A DNA stretch of 64,000 nt. It comes from Acinetobacter guillouiae CIP 63.46 (GTDB lineage Bacteria; Pseudomonadota; Gammaproteobacteria; Pseudomonadales; Moraxellaceae). Under the pieces are notes generated by a model. It was given only the letters and a program-made list of their open reading frames with translations, had not been told where the DNA came from and searched no databases. Below, in pieces: positions 8,804 through 17,574 of the stretch; within the stretch, counting starts at the first letter, position 1; every line of letters begins with the position of its first letter. The translations under genes were made by a program, and so were the position numbers. The stretch is from assembly GCF_000368145.1 (NCBI RefSeq), contig NZ_KB849281.1, forward strand, positions 259,712-323,711, written 5' to 3'.

Positions 8804-9634
8804 TCACTCGCGAATAAACGCCAATAAATCTGGATTAATCACATCGGCATTGACGGTTAACATACCGTGTGAATAACCTTTATAGGTTTTTAATCGGCCA
8901 TTTTGAACCAGTTTGGCAGAAAGTACCCCTGAGTTTTCATAAGGTACAATTTGATCATCATCCCCATGCATGACTAAAACAGGCACTGAGATTTTTTTCA
9001 AATCTTCGGTAAAGTCAGTCTGTGAAAATGCAACAATTCCATCATAATGCGCTTTTGCTCCACCCATCATCCCCTGTCGCCACCAATTCAATACGACGGG
9101 TTCTGAAGGTTGAGCATCTGGTCGGTTAAAGCCATAGAATGGCCCCGCTGGTAGATCATGATAAAACTGAGCACGATTTTTAAAAAGCTGATTCTGTAAG
9201 TCATCAAAGACTTCTTTGGCTAAACCTTGCGGATTTTTTTCCGTTTTCAGCATAATTGGAGGTACAGCACTGACCAATACGGCCTTGGATACATTTTCCT
9301 CGCCATGACGTGCAATGTAGTGAACAACCTCACCACCACCAGTGGAGTGACCAATATGTACTGCGTTTTTAATGCCCAAGTGTTTGACCACTTCTGCAAC
9401 ATCATCGGCATAGTGGTCCATATCATGACCATCCCAGACCTGACTTGAACGTCCATGTCCGCGACGATCATGTGCAACCACACGAAAACCTTCATTTAAA
9501 AAGAACAATAACTGAGAATCCCAGTCATCCGAGCTTAATGGCCATCCATGATGAAAAAACAATACTGGGGCATCTTTCGGTCCCCAATCTTTATAAAAAA
9601 TATCAACACCATCTTTTGTCGTAACATATGCCAT
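8804..9634 (-). CDS. alpha/beta hydrolase (non-heme chloroperoxidase/arylesterase type)
   Basis: A 276-aa single-domain alpha/beta hydrolase close to the cofactor-free haloperoxidase/arylesterase group. It shows the oxyanion segment HHGWP, the nucleophile elbow GHSTGG with Ser97, the acid in HGDDDQIVP and the catalytic His in GYSHGM. It has no signal peptide and is cytoplasmic. ATG 9634 carries an AGGAG site at ideal distance; the 18 longer in-frame codons have none. It is expressed from its own MerR-type promoter, so it is probably induced with the ene-reductase, perhaps in handling lactones, esters or electrophiles. The substrate is unknown. Confidence 0.87.
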   Translation of the reverse strand: MAYVTTKDGVDIFYKDWGPKDAPVLFFHHGWPLSSDDWDSQLLFFLNEGFRVVAHDRRGHGRSSQVWDGHDMDHYADDVAEVVKHLGIKNAVHIGHSTGGGEVVHYIARHGEENVSKAVLVSAVPPIMLKTEKNPQGLAKEVFDDLQNQLFKNRAQFYHDLPAGPFYGFNRPDAQPSEPVVLNWWRQGMMGGAKAHYDGIVAFSQTDFTEDLKKISVPVLVMHGDDDQIVPYENSGVLSAKLVQNGRLKTYKGYSHGMLTVNADVINPDLLAFIRE

Positions 9635-9739
9635 GTTAATTTCTCCTGTGTATGATTTACACTTTGAATAACTTATTGCTGTTCTCATTTATGTCAGTAA
9701 ATTACAATGTTTGATACGATTCGTATGGACCGTCATTCT

Positions 9740-9770
9740 ATACTAAGGTTAAAGTTAACTTTAAGGTCAA
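9740..9770 (-). promoter_or_regulatory. MerR-type promoter of the hydrolase gene
   Basis: Minus strand: -35 TTGACC (9770-9765), 19-bp spacer containing TTAAAGTTAACTTTAA, -10 TAGTAT (9745-9740). The dyad is identical to that before merR. The remaining intergenic sequence up to 9953 shows nothing recognisable; 9954-10030 is a repeat. Confidence 0.83.
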
Positions 9771-9953
9771 TGCTTTTGGTGATTTTCTGATAGCAGAAAT
9801 GTAAATCTATAAAAAATAAAAATACACAAATATCAGGATTTATTATTGAAAGAAAACAGCTTTTTTTTTATATAGGATTGTTGACGCTTTATGTCGTTAC
9901 ATGATTTAAACCATTACAGGTTTTCTGTTCAAAGCTTCAATTACAATCCACAC

Positions 9954-10030
9954 TATTTTTTATTAAGATAAAAATGGATATAAAAAGCCAAGACTGGTTT
10001 AAAAATCTTGGCTTTAACCTGTTGCAATGG
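9954..10030 (-). repeat. duplicated terminator region, copy A
   Basis: Nearly identical to 10808-10873. The shared core is 9977-10030, with one A fewer than copy B. Copy A carries 12 extra bp at 9965-9976. The core contains the hairpin AAAGCCAAGA (9984-9993) / TCTTGGCTTT (10006-10015), followed on the minus strand by TTTTTATA. It would terminate the SRPBCC gene. Confidence 0.85.
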
Positions 10031-10061
10031 GCTTAGACAATATGAAGTTGGGTGTTGGTTT

Positions 10062-10550
10062 TTATTTCTTTTTAGGTTTCAATATTTTTCGCAATAATTT
10101 TACCCATAAACTCCACTCACTATTTTTCTTGTCAGCTGTAAAATGATTCTCAACTTTATCAAATGCGTCTTCAATATAGGCATCGTGCAACCAACGAATT
10201 GCTAAAGCCCATTTTAAAGTCGCTAAACCTGTTGTTTTCATATCAATAATATGTGAAATTTCTGTTTTGTTGGGTTCTAATTCATTAATGCTAAATCTGT
10301 GAAAACCATTAAAACCTGTTAAGTCAAACTGAAAAGTGATTGATTTTTCGGGCTGATAATCTGCCACAGAATATCTGATTGGTCCATGCCCACCTTTTGA
10401 ACCCACACTTAATCCATTGTCCAACTTCATGGGTGGCCATTTGTCTGTTGCTAACATCAAATCATTATCTGTTGACAAAGTCCTGAATAACTTAGCAATT
10501 TCAGCCTTTGATTGCTGAATTTCTCTTTTATGGATATTAATTACTTTCAT
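10062..10550 (-). CDS. SRPBCC-fold protein of unknown function
   Basis: A 162-aa protein with the pattern of the START/Bet v 1-like SRPBCC fold: N-terminal strand plus helix (KREIQQSKAEIAKLFRTL), a run of strands with GGHGPIRYSV and SITFQFDLTG, and a long C-terminal helix (residues 125-150) ending in a lysine-rich tail. Members bind hydrophobic ligands in a cavity; nothing points to a specific ligand. The gene sits alone between two copies of a duplicated terminator, so this stretch was probably inserted by a duplication-linked event. The DNA here is very AT-rich. Confidence 0.7.
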   Translation of the reverse strand: MKVINIHKREIQQSKAEIAKLFRTLSTDNDLMLATDKWPPMKLDNGLSVGSKGGHGPIRYSVADYQPEKSITFQFDLTGFNGFHRFSINELEPNKTEISHIIDMKTTGLATLKWALAIRWLHDAYIEDAFDKVENHFTADKKNSEWSLWVKLLRKILKPKKK

Positions 10551-10807
10551 TTTTCCTGCTCAATGGTCATGTTTGTTTGTCAGGTTATTGTTGTTGATAA
10601 AATGAAGCACAACTATCAAATATACGAAACTGTGTAAAAAATGCAAGTAAGCATTATTATTCACTTATTTACTTATAATCAGTATAGCTCTTACGAAATT
10701 AAGCTTCGGAATGATTTTTAAATGTGGTTAAGCTTTATCAAGCATCAAACTTTGATCATTGCATAGAAAGAAGAGTATGAAAATCAAGTTTACACTGCCA
10801 CGCTTTG

Positions 10808-10873
10808 TATTTTTTATTGATATAAAAAAGCCAAGACTGGTTTAAAAATCTTGGCTTTAACCTGTTGCAATGG
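10808..10873 (-). repeat. duplicated terminator region, copy B
   Basis: Second copy of the 9954-10030 repeat, starting 4 bp after the stop codon of the monooxygenase gene. The hairpin AAAGCCAAGA (10827-10836) / TCTTGGCTTT (10849-10858) is followed by T6 on the minus strand. This is likely the original copy, serving the monooxygenase operon. The stretch 10551-10807 beside it has no gene, only very AT-rich sequence. Confidence 0.85.
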
Positions 10874-10876
10874 AAG

Positions 10877-12070
10877 TTAGGCGATACGATATTTTGCCTC
10901 TTCAGAAATACGCTGTAATGCCTGACGCTGTTTTTTGAAATAAGGTAAAACATGTTCGCCAAGGCGATAAGCTTCTTCTAAATGTGGATAGCCCGCCAAG
11001 AAAAACAGATCAATCCCAATACTGTTATATTCTTGAATCCGCTCGATAATCTGCGAATAACTTCCCACTAAAGCAACACCTGGTGGAATACCAATATAGC
11101 CAAAGCCTGACCAAACATTGGGATGAATAAAGAAATCATCGACGTTTTTACTGCCTGCTTTTTCACTATATTCTTTTTCAAAACTCAATACACGTGCCGA
11201 TCTCAAACCTGCATGTGCAGCAGACGCATGTAAGCGTTGTTTTTCAGCAGCTTCATCCAAATAACATTGTGCCTCTGCCAACGCTTCTTGTTCACTACGG
11301 CGTGCAATCGTATCAATGGATAAGCCGAATTTAATATTATCCCGCCCATATCTCGCAGCACGTTTGCGCACATCTGCAATCAATTCAGCAATTTCACTAG
11401 GTTTTTCAGCACGCATTAAATAATAATCAGCATGCTTCGCACCAAACTCACGGGCAGCCTCAGACGATCCTGCCGTACAAATGATCGGTAGTTCAGCTTT
11501 ATTCAGAGGATATTTTAAACCACCACCTTCAGCAGAATAATATTTGCCCTGGTAATGGAATGATTCATTATACCAATACCCTTTCACCACATCTAAAAAT
11601 TCAGTCGCACGGATATAACGGTCATCGTGCGGAGTAACATCCCCAACTTGGCGCTGAATAACCTCAGAGCCGCCGTTGATAATATTCCAAACCAACCGAT
11701 TCCCTGTGGCACGCTGATACGTTGCTGCACTTTGTACTGCATTATAAGGACTAAAATGATAAGGCTGGAATGCAGTCACAAAGTTTAAACGCTTGGTTTC
11801 TCTTGCCAATAAGGAACACACTGTCCACGGTTCTTCACCTGTAGGTGCATTCACCATCAGCGCACCTGCAAAACCATTGATTTCAGCCGCACGAGCCACT
11901 TGGCTAAGATAGTCGATATAGGTAAAGTCATCACCAACTTGGTAATTCGATGTTGCACCAGTATTTTCTACACCTGCGACACGTGACCAATCACCACGAT
12001 TGCGTGGATCACCTGCTAAGTACTCTGCTTCACCATGCAGTGGTAGACGGGTAAAAAATTCAATTCCCAT
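10877..12070 (-). CDS. LLM-class flavin-dependent monooxygenase (SsuD-like)
   Basis: A 397-aa bacterial luciferase-like TIM barrel of the alkanesulfonate monooxygenase (SsuD) group. Such enzymes use reduced FMN and O2 to cleave C-S bonds, releasing sulfite. Family marks are FFTRLPLHGE at the start, SLLARETKRLNFVTAFQP, WNIINGGS, HDDRYIRATEFLDVVKGYW and the C-terminal VGSYSQIIERIQEY. GGAGA precedes the ATG. It lies 17 bp downstream of the TonB-dependent receptor gene and is read with it from the sigma-54 promoter at 14451-14466, pairing uptake with breakdown of a substrate. It resembles the 21664 gene in layout. The exact sulfonate is unknown. Confidence 0.88.
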   Translation of the reverse strand: MGIEFFTRLPLHGEAEYLAGDPRNRGDWSRVAGVENTGATSNYQVGDDFTYIDYLSQVARAAEINGFAGALMVNAPTGEEPWTVCSLLARETKRLNFVTAFQPYHFSPYNAVQSAATYQRATGNRLVWNIINGGSEVIQRQVGDVTPHDDRYIRATEFLDVVKGYWYNESFHYQGKYYSAEGGGLKYPLNKAELPIICTAGSSEAAREFGAKHADYYLMRAEKPSEIAELIADVRKRAARYGRDNIKFGLSIDTIARRSEQEALAEAQCYLDEAAEKQRLHASAAHAGLRSARVLSFEKEYSEKAGSKNVDDFFIHPNVWSGFGYIGIPPGVALVGSYSQIIERIQEYNSIGIDLFFLAGYPHLEEAYRLGEHVLPYFKKQRQALQRISEEAKYRIA

Positions 12071-12087
12071 GATGTTCTCCGTATAAC

Positions 12088-14415
12088 TTAGAATTTAGCA
12101 GTCAAAGAAACACCAACTTGACGTGGGTTTCCATAAGTTAAAACATATTGTCCAGCGGGACCATTTGGACGGCCATGTACTTGATATTCTTCATTCAATA
12201 GATTTTTAACGTAAGCATTGACTTGGTATTTGTTATTTGCGCTATGGTAGCCAACATTGGCATTCCATAAGGTATATGCTTTTTGGCTTAAGATTGGATC
12301 TAACGAATAGTCTTGACGGTTTACGAGGAAAAACTCACGGTCACGGTAGCTGGCATCTGTACCTACAACAACACGAGCACCATCATTGAGATTAAAGGTA
12401 TATTCTCCACCCAGACCGACGGTGTATTTTGGCGAACGGACTAGACTGTTGCCTGTATTATCTGCATTAACTACATTGGTTACCGGGTTTTTATCGACGA
12501 AATCGGTATATTCGCTGTCAAGATAAGCACCAGCAAAACGTAAACGTAGATTTTCAGTCACTGAATAATCTAATTCTAATTCAGCACCTTTAACTTCAGC
12601 TTTTGGTCCATTGGCGAGAACCGAGGTCACACCGCCACCTTGTCCCTCTGTTGCAACCAGTAAATTGGTTTGAATATCTTTATAGTCATAATAAAAAATA
12701 TTGGCATTTGCGATTAAATCTCCGTCCAATAACGTAGACTTTAAACCAAGTTCATAACTATTTAAGTATTCAGGATTCACGTCGGCAAGTTGGGTTAAGC
12801 TGCTGGATAAACCGGTGTTAAATCCACCTGAACGGAAACCGCGTGCGAATCTAAAGTAAGTATTTAAATTAGGATTAATTTCATATTCTGGGGTGATGTC
12901 ATAGGTCAACTCATTCCAAGTTTTATTGCGACTTGTTGACCCATTTGCATTTGGGGTTGGGTTATAAACAGCATTGCTATAGCCATCTTTTTTCCACCAA
13001 CTGCCTTTTGTATAGTCTCCCGTTGTGATCTGAGTCAGATTGAGATCAATATCTTTTTCTTCACTGGTCCAACGTAAACCACCTGTCACTTTAAATTTAT
13101 CTGTAAATTTATAGGTACTGTTACCAAAAAGTGCAAAGCTTTGAGTGGCTTGGTTATAGGTTATATCTCTAAATGCTGGCGTAGACGTAGTTTGAGAAGC
13201 AGCGCCATTTGGCAATGTTTTATTGACACGTGCACTAACTCCAGTGGAATCTAAATCCTCATTGAAATAATGAAATCCTGCAATCCAGCTTAAGCGTTTT
13301 TCAGCATCAGAAGCGATGCGGAACTCTTGGCTATATTGACGCCATTCATTATCACTATAGCTTCGTGCGACATCATAAGGGGTGTAATCACCATCTGAAA
13401 TCGACTTTTGTGTGGTCTTATCAAAAGCAGTAATCGAAGTAAAGCTATATCCGCCCCCCAAATCTCCAGTTAAGGTTAATGACGCGCCATCATGCTGAAT
13501 CTTATTGTTTTCATCTAAATCTAAATTGGTGTCTCGTCCTTTAGGTCTTTCATAAATACCCCAGTATTTACCCACGCTTAAGGAACCATTACTGCCTAAA
13601 CCATTATAAGTTTGGCTGTGTAGATTGACCAAGGCATCCCATTCATCATTGATTTTGCCTAGCACTTGGAAGCGAAAAGATTTTTTATCCACGTTGCCAT
13701 AATCTTCACCATTGGCAATATTCTTTGCATATCCGTCACGATCTTCAGAGTAAAAAGCCCCACGAACCGCAACATTTTCTGAAATTTTACCGTTTGCTGC
13801 GCCTTCAAATGTTCGTAGGTTATGATCCCCTAAACCAATGGTTGCATATCCATTGGGTTTATCTGAAAAATTAGGCTTTTTAGAAATATAATTGACTGCA
13901 CCCGCAGTGGTGTTTTTCCCATAGAGCGTACCTTGTGGACCACGTAAAACTTCTATACGCTCTAAATCAAACAAGTCACCTGCACCTGCAACTGGCGCAT
14001 TTAAATAAACCCCATCTGCATACACGCCAACAGGAAATACTGTCGATGCAGCCACATCTCCCGTACCTAGACCACGAATATACCAACGTGGACGACTATC
14101 CCCATCTGGGTTTTCAGCTGCAGCATTTGGTGTATAGGTTAAAACATCCCCAATAAAAGTAGAGCCTTTCGCAGCCAAGTCCTTACCCGAAACAGCAGTA
14201 ATTGCAGTTGGAACTTTTTGAATATTTTGCGCCCGATATTGTGCAGTGACGATCACATCACTTAATTTTTTGACATCTTTGGCTTTTTCAACCTGTGCTT
14301 GTTGTGCTGGTGTAGTCTCGATCTCTTCATTTGCAATAGCCAGTGTTGAAACACTCGCCGTTACGCCCCACATAGCAGTTAAAATACTCTGCCTAATTTT
14401 TGTAACCTTAAACAT
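12088..14415 (-). CDS. TonB-dependent outer-membrane receptor (organosulfur regulon)
   Basis: A 775-aa receptor. It has a signal peptide to about residue 28, TonB box DVIVTAQ (53-59), a plug with QKVPTAITAVSG and the PQGTLYGKNTTAGAVN element, a 22-strand barrel, and terminal Phe in GVSLTAKF. This layout (plug with GTLYGKNTTAG) is typical of receptors for non-siderophore substrates as well as siderophores. Expression from a sigma-54 promoter together with a monooxygenase of the sulfonate type suggests import of an organosulfur compound, rather than iron. That is inference from context; the barrel itself does not reveal the ligand. Confidence 0.9.
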   Translation of the reverse strand: MFKVTKIRQSILTAMWGVTASVSTLAIANEEIETTPAQQAQVEKAKDVKKLSDVIVTAQYRAQNIQKVPTAITAVSGKDLAAKGSTFIGDVLTYTPNAAAENPDGDSRPRWYIRGLGTGDVAASTVFPVGVYADGVYLNAPVAGAGDLFDLERIEVLRGPQGTLYGKNTTAGAVNYISKKPNFSDKPNGYATIGLGDHNLRTFEGAANGKISENVAVRGAFYSEDRDGYAKNIANGEDYGNVDKKSFRFQVLGKINDEWDALVNLHSQTYNGLGSNGSLSVGKYWGIYERPKGRDTNLDLDENNKIQHDGASLTLTGDLGGGYSFTSITAFDKTTQKSISDGDYTPYDVARSYSDNEWRQYSQEFRIASDAEKRLSWIAGFHYFNEDLDSTGVSARVNKTLPNGAASQTTSTPAFRDITYNQATQSFALFGNSTYKFTDKFKVTGGLRWTSEEKDIDLNLTQITTGDYTKGSWWKKDGYSNAVYNPTPNANGSTSRNKTWNELTYDITPEYEINPNLNTYFRFARGFRSGGFNTGLSSSLTQLADVNPEYLNSYELGLKSTLLDGDLIANANIFYYDYKDIQTNLLVATEGQGGGVTSVLANGPKAEVKGAELELDYSVTENLRLRFAGAYLDSEYTDFVDKNPVTNVVNADNTGNSLVRSPKYTVGLGGEYTFNLNDGARVVVGTDASYRDREFFLVNRQDYSLDPILSQKAYTLWNANVGYHSANNKYQVNAYVKNLLNEEYQVHGRPNGPAGQYVLTYGNPRQVGVSLTAKF

Positions 14416-14450
14416 GCTGACTCCATTTAAATAAATCTATTCTTGTTATT

Positions 14451-14466
14451 GGCAACTTTTGTGCCA
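14451..14466 (-). promoter_or_regulatory. sigma-54 promoter of receptor-monooxygenase operon
   Basis: Minus strand TGGCACAAAAGTTGCC: GG and GC are separated by exactly the 12 bp needed for RpoN (-24/-12). It lies 36 bp before the receptor start. Confidence 0.85.
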
Positions 14467-14560
14467 TTTCATTTATTTAAATATTTTCAAAGTGTTATAT
14501 AAAAAATCATAAAAAAATTATTTATTTTTGCTGATAGATAGACATTTTTAATTGTTGTAT

Positions 14561-14576
14561 TGTTGTTATTTCAACA
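14561..14576. promoter_or_regulatory. putative enhancer (UAS) for the sigma-54 activator
   Basis: TGTTGTTATTTCAACA fits the pattern TGTTG-N6-CAACA seen upstream of the other sigma-54 promoters here. It lies about 100 bp upstream of the promoter at 14451-14466. Confidence 0.72.
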
Positions 14577-14627
14577 TTTTGCTGTTTTTTATTTTTAATG
14601 ATATCTACTAAGAATAAATTTATAAAA

Positions 14628-14647
14628 AGCCATACAAAAGTATGGCT
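14628..14647 (-). terminator. intrinsic terminator of the receptor gene at 14679
   Basis: AGCCATAC-aaaa-GTATGGCT, a perfect 8-bp stem, is followed on the minus strand by TTTTTATA. It lies 31 bp after the stop codon. Confidence 0.78.
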
Positions 14648-14678
14648 AATGCAATCAAAAAATAAAAATCTGTTTAAT

Positions 14679-17291
14679 TTAGAATTTATAGCTAAATTGT
14701 CCTTGTACCGTCAATGGACGCATTGGCTGTAAAAACTCGCTATTTGCACCAGCTAAACCATTTACGAAATTACGTTCATTGGTCAAATTAAGAATATTTA
14801 AGCCCACTGTCCACTGCGGTTGACGATAATAAAGTCCCAAATCTAAATTATAATTATTGGGTACCTTTACGGTCTGACTTAGATTGGTATACCAGTTACT
14901 TGTCCACCAACCCGATAGGTTTAGCCCAAAACCTGACTGGTGTTGATAGTCCACATAAGCACTTGCAGAATATTTAGGAATGCCTGCTGCATCATAACGT
15001 CCTGCTTTGCGTTGGTTTAAAGCATTGCTATCGCCCCATACCGTCGCATTGTCTGCATGGAAACCAAAAGGTGAAAAACCAGCTGGAATAATGGAAGAAT
15101 ATTCAGCATTGAGATAGGTTAAGTTTGCCCCGATCGCGATATTTTTTTGTAGCTGCCAACGCAATGATGATTCAAGGCCTTTGATTTCAAAACGCGCCAT
15201 ATTGCCATTGGTATCAGGTGATAAATCGCGCTTCTGTTCAAAACCACTGAGCGTTAACAGAAGTTGATCAGTGATCGGCTCGTATTTCACTCCCACTTCT
15301 TTTAATTCACTTTGGCTGTCAAAAGCCAAAGGATTTAGCTGATTTCCAGCGCCCCAAATTAAAAATGGACCAAATACACCCGTATTCAAAGCTGTACTTT
15401 TATCATAAGTAAAATATAGGGTACTTTTTTCAGTAGGTTTAATAAAGGTACTGGCTTGATAGCTGAGCAAACTATATTTATTGGAATCTGAGCGGACATC
15501 TGTAGGGACTAAAACCAGTGGATTCTCTAATTTTGCTTTTATAGAACTGTGGTTAATTCCCAGATTAATCCCAAAAACATCATTAAAGGTAAAATTTTGC
15601 TGTGTAAATACGCTGTAAGTGTCCCAAAAGCCTGTTCCTGTATAAACTGCACCACCTCCATTGGGAGGAAAACCGCCTTTTTCAGCATATAAGCCATGAC
15701 CCACAGGGTACATTCGAGGTAGATTTAAATAGCCAAAATACTGCGAATACTGTGGAACACCAGCCTGCCCAATCCAGCTTCCAGTCGAACCGCCATGATT
15801 GACCAACCCCAATAAATCCCCCGGGTTTTTCTGTGATGGATCATTGGTTAAATCATAAGGATTGATATTAAAACTATTGTTTGCTGCGAGAGAGGTAAAT
15901 TTCTCATGCCGATAAGCGCCACCTGTACTGCTTTTATTGTTGATTTTGACACCCAATAGCTCAAAGTCATGATCGCCTAAAAACTCTAAGCGGTTATCCA
16001 ATAATTCATGGTCCAAATCGGTAAAGAAACTCCCAACAGAATCACCCAAATCACGACTCTTTTGATATAGCGTACTATTGGCCACAGACCAATTTTCATT
16101 GATATCTTTGACCAGTTTAAATTGTGTACTAAAGCGCTTTGCACTGTTTTTATCTTCGCTCCGACCAGAAACATCATCATCTAATTTGACTAAGCCATTG
16201 CCTGCGATTGATGGATCATAAACCCAACCTCGAATTGTACCCGCTTGATCAGCAGTGGAACTTGGCAAAGGAGAAGTCTGTACTGGACCTACAGCAATAT
16301 ATTGATTTTTATCATTCTTCTGCCGAGTTTGCCAACCAATCACTTTAGAGTGAGCTGCACCTGACTCAAAGACTGGAGACCAAAAGTTTGAACCGTTTTG
16401 AATAATCGGGGTCGCTCTGCCTTTATAGTATAGCCCTTGATCAACGGATTGTTGTGTCGCTCTGTTCCAACCATGCGTCACATTAAAATCTGAATAATCG
16501 TCATAACTGATATTCCAGTCAACCCGTAGACTGTCATCTGGACGCCAAGCCAAAGCACCATAAAATGCATTAAAATTATTTTTTACATTGTCATAATAGT
16601 CATCTGTTCGTTGTGCTGTTGCACTGACACGAAATGCCAATTCTTTAGAAATAGGTGCAGTATGATCAATACTGACTGAGAAATTAGGCTCAGCACCTTG
16701 CCCTGCATAAATTGAACCCACTGATCCCGAAATCGTGGTTTGTGCTTTATTAAAATTCGGTTTTTTGGTGAGATAATTAATATATCCCCCTGAACCTGAG
16801 GTCGGTGCAAAAATTACCCCCGTTGGTCCTGCAACAATATCAGCAGCTTCATAGGCATTTAAATTGGTCGGATGTCGGGTACTGTATATTCGTTGGCTAT
16901 CTTGAAAAACTTCGGAATTTTGCCCACGTATCTGTGGCGCGAAATTGGCATTTTGCCCACCTCCTCTGGTGATACTTGGAGCATACTTAACCAAATCATC
17001 TGCACTACGAATAACATCTTCACGAAACTGTTGTTCTGATATTTGTGAAACGACACGTGGGGTATCTAATACAGAACTATCCGTCCCATAAATCGAAGTG
17101 ACTTTACGCTTGGGGAGAATGGTGGCTTTTTTATGTGCTCCTGTCACCACAACATCGGCTAAGGTAATTACATCACCATTAGAATCCTTGGCTTGCTCTG
17201 AGGTTTCTTCAGCAAAAATAGCGCATGGAAAGATTGCCCCAAATAGCCCTAGCGCAATCACCAGTGGCTTTAATTGAAAGTTCTGTTTCAT
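14679..17291 (-). CDS. TonB-dependent outer-membrane receptor (large)
   Basis: An 870-aa receptor. It has a signal peptide to about Ala27, TonB box DVVVTG (46-51), a plug with SISEQQFREDVIRSADDL-like pairing, QIRGQNSEVFQDSQRIY, the GPTGVIFAPTSGSGGYINYLTKKPN element, and a terminal barrel ending QFSYKF. The plug resembles ferric-siderophore receptors (FhuA/FecA type). However, the gene is transcribed from a sigma-54 promoter, divergent from a Tat-signal binding protein and within the sulfur region, so an organosulfur ligand is more likely. A terminator follows, so it appears to be monocistronic. Confidence 0.9.
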   Translation of the reverse strand: MKQNFQLKPLVIALGLFGAIFPCAIFAEETSEQAKDSNGDVITLADVVVTGAHKKATILPKRKVTSIYGTDSSVLDTPRVVSQISEQQFREDVIRSADDLVKYAPSITRGGGQNANFAPQIRGQNSEVFQDSQRIYSTRHPTNLNAYEAADIVAGPTGVIFAPTSGSGGYINYLTKKPNFNKAQTTISGSVGSIYAGQGAEPNFSVSIDHTAPISKELAFRVSATAQRTDDYYDNVKNNFNAFYGALAWRPDDSLRVDWNISYDDYSDFNVTHGWNRATQQSVDQGLYYKGRATPIIQNGSNFWSPVFESGAAHSKVIGWQTRQKNDKNQYIAVGPVQTSPLPSSTADQAGTIRGWVYDPSIAGNGLVKLDDDVSGRSEDKNSAKRFSTQFKLVKDINENWSVANSTLYQKSRDLGDSVGSFFTDLDHELLDNRLEFLGDHDFELLGVKINNKSSTGGAYRHEKFTSLAANNSFNINPYDLTNDPSQKNPGDLLGLVNHGGSTGSWIGQAGVPQYSQYFGYLNLPRMYPVGHGLYAEKGGFPPNGGGAVYTGTGFWDTYSVFTQQNFTFNDVFGINLGINHSSIKAKLENPLVLVPTDVRSDSNKYSLLSYQASTFIKPTEKSTLYFTYDKSTALNTGVFGPFLIWGAGNQLNPLAFDSQSELKEVGVKYEPITDQLLLTLSGFEQKRDLSPDTNGNMARFEIKGLESSLRWQLQKNIAIGANLTYLNAEYSSIIPAGFSPFGFHADNATVWGDSNALNQRKAGRYDAAGIPKYSASAYVDYQHQSGFGLNLSGWWTSNWYTNLSQTVKVPNNYNLDLGLYYRQPQWTVGLNILNLTNERNFVNGLAGANSEFLQPMRPLTVQGQFSYKF

Positions 17292-17325
17292 ATCACACTC
17301 AGTAAAATAAATTTACACTGCGTTA

Positions 17326-17341
17326 CGCAAAGCCTATGCCA
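17326..17341 (-). promoter_or_regulatory. sigma-54 promoter of the 870-aa receptor gene
   Basis: Minus strand TGGCATAGGCTTTGCG, with GG and GC 12 bp apart, 35 bp before the start codon. Confidence 0.85.
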
Positions 17342-17446
17342 ATCTTTAAATAGGCAAAACTCAAATATAAAACATTGATTTTTATTACTTTTAAATAACC
17401 TTCATTGATATACAACTTTTATGCATGTTTATTTTTTCAACAGAAA

Positions 17447-17462
17447 TGCTGAAAAAGCAACA
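17447..17462. promoter_or_regulatory. putative enhancer (UAS) shared by divergent sigma-54 promoters
   Basis: TGCTGAAAAAGCAACA matches TGYTG-N6-CAACA. It lies between promoters 17326-17341 (minus) and 17524-17539 (plus), about 110 and 70 bp from them. A weaker half-site (TTTTTTCAACA) lies just to the left. Confidence 0.65.
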
Positions 17463-17523
17463 GTGACAAAAAACACAATGCTTATAATTAATTGATAAAT
17501 ATCAGAAAAATATAAAAAAGAAT

Positions 17524-17539
17524 TGGCATTCATTGTGCA
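17524..17539 (+). promoter_or_regulatory. sigma-54 promoter of the 17575 binding-protein gene
   Basis: TGGCATTCATTGTGCA, with GG (17525-17526) and GC (17537-17538) 12 bp apart, 36 bp before the start codon. Confidence 0.82.
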
Positions 17540-17574
17540 ATCTCCTTTGGATATGTTCTAACTGAGTATTTTTA

